This document shows positions 57,600 through 64,000 of a DNA stretch of 64,000 nucleotides, piece after piece. Positions within the stretch are counted from its first letter, which is position 1. Every line of letters starts with the position of its first letter. Origin of the DNA: Adiantum capillus-veneris (lineage: Eukaryota > Streptophyta > Polypodiopsida > Polypodiales > Pteridaceae); the NCBI GenBank assembly GCA_014529385.2, contig CM043970.1, positions 68,162,567 through 68,226,566 on the forward strand. Reading direction: 5' to 3'. The position numbers were made by a program, and so were the translations under genes. The notes beneath the pieces are model-generated. The model was not told where the DNA came from, searched no databases, and saw nothing but the letters and a program-made list of their open reading frames with translations.

Positions 57600-58640
57600 T
57601 CTAGAATGTGAAATCCAAGTAGCTTTCATACTTCATGAACATGTCTCCTTCCTCTATCCTCTTGTCTGCTGGCAGGTTCTGATTGAACTTGGCAACCCGC
57701 TTCTCTCTCTGCTTCACATAATAGTCCGTTTCTACCTCTCTGTCCATCTGCAAAGCCTCCAAACTGGCTATCCGATCTTGTAGAACTCCTTGTTGAGTGG
57801 CATTGACTCGCCACATACCTTTTAAAGCACCTAATTGTGTATGCATTGGCAATACAGTCTCCTTACCATAGACTAGCTCGAATGGAGTGAAATTGGTAGC
57901 TACCTTATACGATGTCCTATACGCTTACAAACACTTCTCTAGATTTGTTTCCCACTCAGTTTCCTCCTTATACACATAATTTGTTAACATTTTGACGATT
58001 TGCCCATTAGCACTCTCAACTAGACCATTGCATTGGGGGTGATAGGGTGAGGAAAATCGGTGATGAATCTTTACCTTTTCCTCTAATGCACTCAGGAGCT
58101 TGCTTCTAAACCCCTAACCCCTATCAGAAACTGACACCCATGGAACATCAAAACGGAAATAGATGTTATCAAACACAAATTGAGCCACCACATTAGCATT
58201 TACTTCCTTCACAGCCTTGGCCTCGACCCACCTTGTAAGGTAGTCAATGGCTACTACCATGTATTTCTTACCACTTGTAGACTTTGGGAGAGGACCTATG
58301 GCATCCAGACCCCACTTCTCAAAAGAACTTTGTGCGATGATGGCACCTTATGACTCCACTACCAGTTGTCTTTCACCTATAGTTTGACAGTCGTAGCACG
58401 TCTTGCACCAGTAATGCATGTCCTTCAAAGCCTGCTCTAAGCACTCAAAACAGAACCTGGTCTTTGCCCTGATGTCCACTTTCTTCGTGGCATTTCTCCA
58501 ACACCATACCTATCTCTTCTTTGTATAGCACCCTTCTAAGCACTCCATCACGTCCATAATTCATGAGATCTCCACCTACGATTGTAAATTTGTGGGCCTT
58601 CTGCACCACTCTTCTCCTTTGCAACTTGGACAAACCCTCT
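57600..58640 (-). pseudogene. Integrase of the Tat-like element, broken
   Basis: Zinc-binding part: GVLRRVLYKEEIGMVLEKC followed by HEESGHQGKDQVLF. The catalytic core is in another frame: WGLDAIGPLPKSTSGKKYMV, VVAIDYLTRWVEAKAV, then VPWVSVSDRG with a stop after Gly, and YHPQCNGLVESANGQI for the third motif. The C-terminal part includes RVAKFNQNLPADKRIEEGD. The three acidic catalytic residues can be found, but frameshifts and stops inactivate it. Confidence 0.8.
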
Positions 58641-58689
58641 GGAGACTGCCCTGTACCCAAAAACCCTTCAATCTCTTTTAGAGTCTCCC

Positions 58690-59110
58690 TACCTGCATAA
58701 GTGGCTGGGGCCACATATAGACCTACAGCATGCACTTGTACTTTGCTACTTGCTAACTGATCCGCCTCTTGGTTCTGGTCTCTTCTCACATGCTTGAATT
58801 GAACCTCTTCAAAAGAATTTAGCATTTTCTTGATGGAAAAGAACGAATGCTTCAAAGAATCCTGTTTTACCTGTCATTGGCCTAGTAGTTGCTTGATGAC
58901 TAGGAACGCATCTCCCTTCACCACCAACCTCGAAATGCCGAACTCTATACACTGCTTCAAACCAAACTGCAAAGTGAGATACTCCACCTCATTATTGGTG
59001 TGGACATCCTCCAGACCATACACCTTTGAAAATATAGCTTTGCCATGTGGATCGTGTATCACCACACCTCTTCCTGCTTTCTGTACTACCCTTCAATATG
59101 CTCCATCGAA
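58690..59110 (-). pseudogene. Second (archaeal-type) RNase H of the Tat-like element
   Basis: Follows the usual RNase H directly. It has SMWFDGAYWRV (first Asp), VVIHDPHGKAIFSKVYGLED, HTNNEVEYLTLQFGL (Glu), SRLVVKGDAFLVIKQLLGQ (second Asp) and HVRRDQNQEADQLASS (third Asp), so all four catalytic acids are visible. A stop follows LLGQ. In the Tat lineage such a domain sits between RNase H and integrase, as here. Confidence 0.75.
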
Positions 59111-59660
59111 CCACATTGAAAAGGCATTCTCCAAATCAGGCTCCTCCTTAGCTTCATCTCGCACCACCCTTGGATAGGCTGGAAAATCAATGGCCTTGCT
59201 GACAAGAATGTCCGCCAAGTGAGACCGACTCCTGTGATCTACCTTGAACTCAAACTCAAACTCTTGCAACTCCAACACCCACTTCATAATCCTCCTTCTT
59301 GGCTGCAAATGTAGCACTACCTCTGGAAATAGATTGTTAGCTGTCAACACAAAAAACTTGCACACAATTAAATGCACCTTGAACTTCTTGCAAGCGAAGA
59401 CTAAATCCATCACCCGTTGCTCGGCTTCGGTGTAGGTAGCCTCTCTTGGGCTAATGATCCTGCTCTCAAAGTATATGGGCTTGTAGCTTCTCCCTACCTT
59501 TTGCAGTAGAACCGCTCCAATAGCAATCGTGCCCATTGTCATAGACATGTAGAAGTCGTCCTCTCGATTGGGAGGACACATTGTTAGCAATCGACACAAA
59601 ATTTCCTTGACCCTATCAAAAGCCTCCTGAGCTTCCTCATCCCACTCATAACCGTGCACC
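59093..59660 (-). pseudogene. RNase H of the Tat-like element
   Basis: WDEEAQEAFDRVKEILC, then IAIGAVLLQKVGRSYKPIYF, ESRIISPREATYTEAEQRVM and DLVFACKKFKVHL match Ty3 RNase H. The strand-degrading Asp region reads VLTANNLF, where QTDHxxL is usual, so a catalytic Asp appears lost. Confidence 0.8.
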
Positions 59661-59699
59661 TGCTAAGCTCTCTTTTGAAGAGGATGCACATATTGCAAT

Positions 59700-60590
59700 A
59701 GCATCCAAAAAAACGTGATTGATACTTCAGCTTATGAACAAATGAAGCCAAACCTTGAGCATCTAATGGTGGCTCCATCAACACCAACGCCTTCACCTTC
59801 TCCAGATCCGCCTCTATACCATTTTGCGACACCACATGACCCAACAACTGCGCTCAAGGCTATGCTAACTTGCACTTCTTGGGGTTCAATTGACCTCCTT
59901 CTTCATCAAGCCTTTGAAATCATAACTGCAGCTTCGATAGGTGCTCCAATCTTGAAATGTCGCAGCCTATATCATCCATGAAGACCCTGATAAAGCAGCC
60001 CAAATACGGACCAAATACCCTGTTCATCCAATCTTGGAAGGTGGCATATGCATTCACCAATCCGAACGGCATCCTGTGCGATAGCGAAACAACCCCATGG
60101 AGATATGAATGTGGTCTTCAACTGGTCTTCAAGTGAAATCCATATCTGAAAATACCCCAAAAGGCCATCCATAATCAAGTATCTATCATGCCCAGCCACC
60201 TGGTTTAGGATCTCATCTTGAAACGGCAATGGATAGCGATTTCTCTTGGTTGTTGCATTCAATGGCTTGTAGTTGACACACACCCTCCATTTCCCATTCT
60301 TCTTAGGGGTTATAACCACTGGTGAGACCCACTCTAACTCTTTCACAGGGTATATAATGCCTACATCCAACAACTTATTGATCTCCTACCAAAGGGCCTC
60401 CTTTTGGATTTCCCCTAGTCTTCTCAGCTTTTGTGCCTTAGGCCTATGTCCCTCATTGGGAACAATCTTATGCTCTACCCCTCTTGCACCACACAAATGC
60501 TTGTACTCCGTTGCAAACAGGTTTGGATAGGACTCACACAGTTGAACATAACCCTCCTTTTCACCCTTGGTCAAATCTTCACTCAACATG
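59700..60590 (-). pseudogene. Reverse transcriptase of the Tat-like element
   Basis: LFATEYKHLCGARGVEHKIV and PVKELEWVSPVVITPKKNGK lead into WRVCVNYKPLNATTKRNRYP, then DEILNQVAGHDRYLIMDGL and GYFQIWISLEDQLKTTFISP. After a frameshift near 60070 the catalytic box reads VFMDDIG. LLGHVVSQNGIEADLEKVKA closes the domain. The Asp pair is intact, but the frame is not. Confidence 0.85.
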
Positions 60591-60902
60591 CTTGAAACCT
60601 CCTCTATGCTTAAACCATGAGCTTGAGGCTACATACCTTTTTCTATAGGAGGGGAGTCGTCTACGGTGACTCCGAATAAGTTTGCATCTATCTTCAGCAT
60701 GTCATCCTTTCTCTTCTCTTCCTCTGTGCTAGTGTAGCCTTCATCATAGCCCGTTTCTATCTCATACTCGTAGTTCGTCGTGTCACCTTCATCTTTAACT
60801 GCCATAGGACGAGAACTGCTTTCATTGTTCTTCAAGTCAAGCACAATATGTCTCCCCTTCTCTTTGTCAGGCAAGGTGAACACTTTTCTCTCCCAATCCT
60901 AC

Positions 60903-61160
60903 TTAGCACCTATTGCCAAAAAGCCATGGCCTACCCAAAATGATTGGATAAGCATTATCTCCGGCCTTCATCACAAAAAAGTCTATCAGGCACTCTATGC
61001 CCATCACCTTGGCCTTCACATCCTGAGCCACACCCAGACACCTGGCTTTAGTATGGTTGGCCATCCTCATGTGCACATTCGACTTGGCTACTGCCTTGAC
61101 TCCTGTCTCTTTCATTGCTGCTTTCGTCAGGACAAAAACCTGCGCTCCACCGTCTATGTA
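60903..61160 (-). pseudogene. Aspartic protease of the Tat-like element
   Basis: AYIDGGAQVFVLTKAAMKE holds the catalytic D-G-G-A box, and YPIILGRPWLFG is the usual flap-end motif of plant Ty3 protease. A stop lies just before AYIDGG. Confidence 0.75.
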
Positions 61161-61599
61161 GGCCTACACCAGCATCCTCTTTTCTATGATCACATCCACC
61201 AACGGAAGAACATCAGTCGGGCTACCTATCCTCAAAGCCATGTTTTGCACCATTTGCACATTTCCCTTAGCTCTGGCAGCCTGGTGCTAACACTTGTGGA
61301 CCATTGCCTCCTCAATTTTGGATTTAAAGCTAACAACTGACCAAAAGTAATGTTTGTTTTCTGATTTTGAACATCACCTATCAGATTGTACTCGGGATAG
61401 CCACGTCCTAATTGGAAATCCGCTTGCTTGATTTTATGACATCTTCCTCTTTTGCTAGGCTCGGGCTGCTCTCTACCTTCGTACACCTTTTTTTTGACTT
61501 TGCGAGCTCTAGTTTCCTGCTCTGTCTCTATCTCTCTCTCAACTCTTTCTCTCTTATTGGCCAAAATCTCGATATCCTCCTTATCCACCCCAATGATAT

Positions 61600-62516
61600 T
61601 TACTCTTGGGACTTCACCTCCATTTGGCGGAGATGGCTGAATAGGATTTTCCACTGCTTGCTCTTTTTGACCATTGAACTACCCTTGGCCTCGACCTCTA
61701 CCAAACAACGGGTAAATGCCTCCTCTCTCTCTTTGTGCCTGAGGAGAATCAGATGCATTTTGCCCTTCCTCCCCACAATTGTAGCACCTACCTGGAAACG
61801 GCCTTGCCCTGCCCCTTGCTCCTCTTGGTTGTCCTCTATCACACTTAGCCATAACTCTTGCATTTGCTCGGACAAATCCTGCACAGTGCATACCCAATTT
61901 TGCAGCACAATAGCTACACCACGGTTCCCATGATTTTCTTTGTGCATAGCCTCCCTCCAACTCTGCGATTGAAGGGGGGCCATCATCTCATAGCCCGGCA
62001 CACCTTGCTCTATCTTCTCTTTATCTTTCTTCTCTTCGACCGTGCAATTGCTACCGCACCATTGTAATTTTTTGGGCTCTTGAAATCAACTTTCTCTCTC
62101 ACCTTGGGGTGCAGACGCGCCATGAATTTTTCCAGCTTAAAGTAGTCTCCATTAGCCAATTGCATGGCTGTCGCTAGTTCTGCCCAACACTCTTCAAAAT
62201 GACCCAAAAACAGATTGAATTCTTCACTTACATCTTGCTTAAGCGCCTTCAGCTTTGCATCCATCTCGACTGGGGACTCCTCTTTGCGAAAGTCGTGAAG
62301 AAACCTCGCCCGTAGAGCTGGCCATGCCTGCCTCGGCTCACCTTCCAACACTTCATACCATACTTTAGCTTTTCCACACATCAGCAAAGGGAACGTCTGC
62401 ATTTTTCTATCCTTGTTTGGCATACGCAATGATAGCATATACAGCTCAAAAGTTGACACCCACTCATCAGTGCCCTCCTCACCTATGAAAATCGGTCCAT
62501 AGCTTCTAGCTGCCAT
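61600..62516 (-). pseudogene. Gag of the Tat-like element
   Basis: The likely start is ATG 62516 (MAARSYGPIFIGEEGTDEWV); the frame is also open upstream into the LTR. Core motifs are FPLLMCGKAKVWYEVLEGEP, ALRARFLHDFRKEESPVEMD and RLHPKVREKV. After a frame change a degenerate zinc knuckle (CYNCGEEGQNASDSP) has Gln for His and Ser for the last Cys. Gag forms the particle. Confidence 0.82.
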
Positions 62517-62580
62517 GACTTCCAACGCAAAAAACTGCTTCTTTTCGATCAATTGGGAGCAATCAGTGTGCTCCTTAGTG

Positions 62581-62594
62581 GGGGCACCAGAAGA
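62581..62594 (-). promoter_or_regulatory. Possible primer-binding site of the Tat-like element
   Basis: Five bases after the LTR end the minus strand reads TGGTGCCCC. TGG is the complement of CCA, but I cannot name the tRNA, so this is tentative. Confidence 0.3.
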
Positions 62595-63525
62595 TGGAGA
62601 GGGCGAATGGGGGAACACACCCAGCACAATAACAAAGGCCTCTCTATAGCTCAAGGTATCCACATCACCCCTATTCTCTCAGAAAACACCTTCAAAAACA
62701 CACTTCTCACTAGCAGACTACGGCCTACTCAATTTCCACTGCTCACACACTCCACAAATCCACCAGACAATGCACACCTACTGCCACGGTCTGTCTCCAC
62801 CCTTACACACACACACACACAGCCACTCAATCTCACTCTCTCACATAACACCGTCGGTCCGGGGGGGGGGGGGGCACACACTTCCACACTGCCGGTACCG
62901 AGGGGAAACACCAGAGTAGGAGAAAGAGAACGGGGGAAATGGAAACAACAGCAAGACGGGGCAACAGTGGCTTGATTGCATTTCAAAATGCATGTACACA
63001 AGCTTGCACTACCATCACCATGGCCATTTTCAAGGAAAAAGTACAAAGGGATAGGTTTGTCAGAGAACTCCACTTTGCAAGCTTCAAACGGCCCAAAAAA
63101 AGCCTCTAATTTGATTAAAAAATGACCTTTACAGTGGACGGCCTTCAACTTTGGAAATTGCCCTTTCATTGGCCCATCTTGCATTCACATTCGATAACTT
63201 TGGGAGGAGGTAGCCACCTTGATTTCCTCTGCTCTCTCTTTGCACTTGGGGGGCATTAGCGATGTCGCTATTGCCCCTAGGCATTTTTATTATTATTTTT
63301 CCTTCTTTATTTGTACCCTTTGGGTGGGCTTAGCTTGCACTGCTCCTCTTTTTTACCCTTTGAACACCTCTGTCCAGTCTTGTTCTCTCTCTCTTTTTCC
63401 CCTCACTCTTCACTTTGGTCCCGGCCCCCCTCCTTGCCTTTGCCTTTGCTTGGCCAGCTTTGAAACGGGCCTCGTCTTCTTCTTATACACATGACGGCCT
63501 CTTTGGGCTAGGCGAGATTTGAGCT

Positions 63526-63680
<155 letters not shown>

Positions 63681-63701
63681 GCTCACTGGCTACGGGACTA
63701 T

Positions 63702-63713
63702 CCTCTATTTATG
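63702..63713 (-). promoter_or_regulatory. TATA box of the Tat-like 5' LTR
   Basis: The minus strand reads ACATAAATAGAGG, 26 bp upstream of the GA array, with CCAGTGAGCCAGC between them. This would drive the genomic RNA. Confidence 0.6.
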
Positions 63714-64000
63714 TCGGGGACGGGGGCATTAGTGAGGTCGCTATTGCCTCCCCCCTTGCCTCCAAAAGGTGGGGCCTCCAAGGACCGTGGGAACAGGCGT
63801 TGCCCTGTCATCTTTTGACGGCCACGGATCCACAAAATCTCCACACGTGGGGGGGTGCACTACCGACGCCACCCCTCCTGGACAAAACCAGCGCCCATCG
63901 CCGCCCGGAGTGCCACCGTGCAGAGCCACAGTGTGCACCGCCATCGCCACACCACATTGGAGCTCTCACTCCATCTCATGCACTACAAAGGGCTCACGCC

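Noticed and set aside
62517-62663. Gag frame extended upstream to 62663
   Set aside because: This part lies inside the LTR. The ATG at 62516 just inside the element is the better start.

Overview
This is nuclear DNA from a land plant: transposon-rich and almost gene-free, with no intact host gene. The evidence is nested Ty3-type LTR retrotransposons with plant-type primer sites (tRNA-Asp and initiator tRNA-Met), a chromodomain integrase, a pentatricopeptide-repeat pseudogene, GT-AG intron remains, and very many (CT)n and (TG)n microsatellites. The clade cannot be fixed from sequence alone; the microsatellite load and the type of LINE would fit a fern or lycophyte as well as a seed plant. Nearly every long open reading frame is either a microsatellite read as protein or a decayed transposon frame.

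Layout. 1-1.9 kb: 5' end of a minus-strand LTR retrotransposon (gag start, long leader, tRNA-Asp primer site, LTR with TATA box). 1.9-10.4 kb: spacer with microsatellites, a PPR pseudogene and a foldback-like inverted repeat. 10.5-11.6 kb: decayed Ser/Pro/Thr-rich, transposon-like gene. 13.8-31.3 kb: a histone H3-like gene followed by a Ulp1-type protease-like gene, split by a 15.4-kb minus-strand chromovirus (14088-29503). The chromovirus contains a plus-strand non-autonomous LTR element (15911-22730, perfect 5-bp target duplication CTCTA). One LTR of that element in turn contains an 893-bp long-inverted-repeat element (16486-17378). 32.6-40.5 kb: a second, related non-autonomous LTR element with a decayed acidic reading frame. 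40.5-45.3 kb: spacer with a tandem segmental duplication. 45.3-46.6 kb: 5'-truncated, broken LINE reverse transcriptase (minus). 46.6-49.0 kb: dense microsatellite cluster. 51.1-54.5 kb: short LTR element carrying gag and an unrecognised second coding region but no pol. 54.9-64.0 kb: minus-strand Ty3 element with two RNase H domains (Tat-like), its 5' LTR cut by the window end.

The most notable point is the H3-like pseudogene. Its first 88 codons (13824-14087) and its C-terminal histone fold (from 29508) lie on either side of the chromovirus, on the same strand, and align residue for residue with histone H3. It carries a C-terminal extension of about 105 residues and is followed 125 bp later by a Ulp1-type cysteine protease remnant. 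Whether these form one gene, a transposon gene set, or chance neighbours is open. A second theme is that microsatellites ride in retrotransposon LTRs, in one family directly downstream of the TATA box, and that compound (CT)n(CA)n arrays always have the same polarity.
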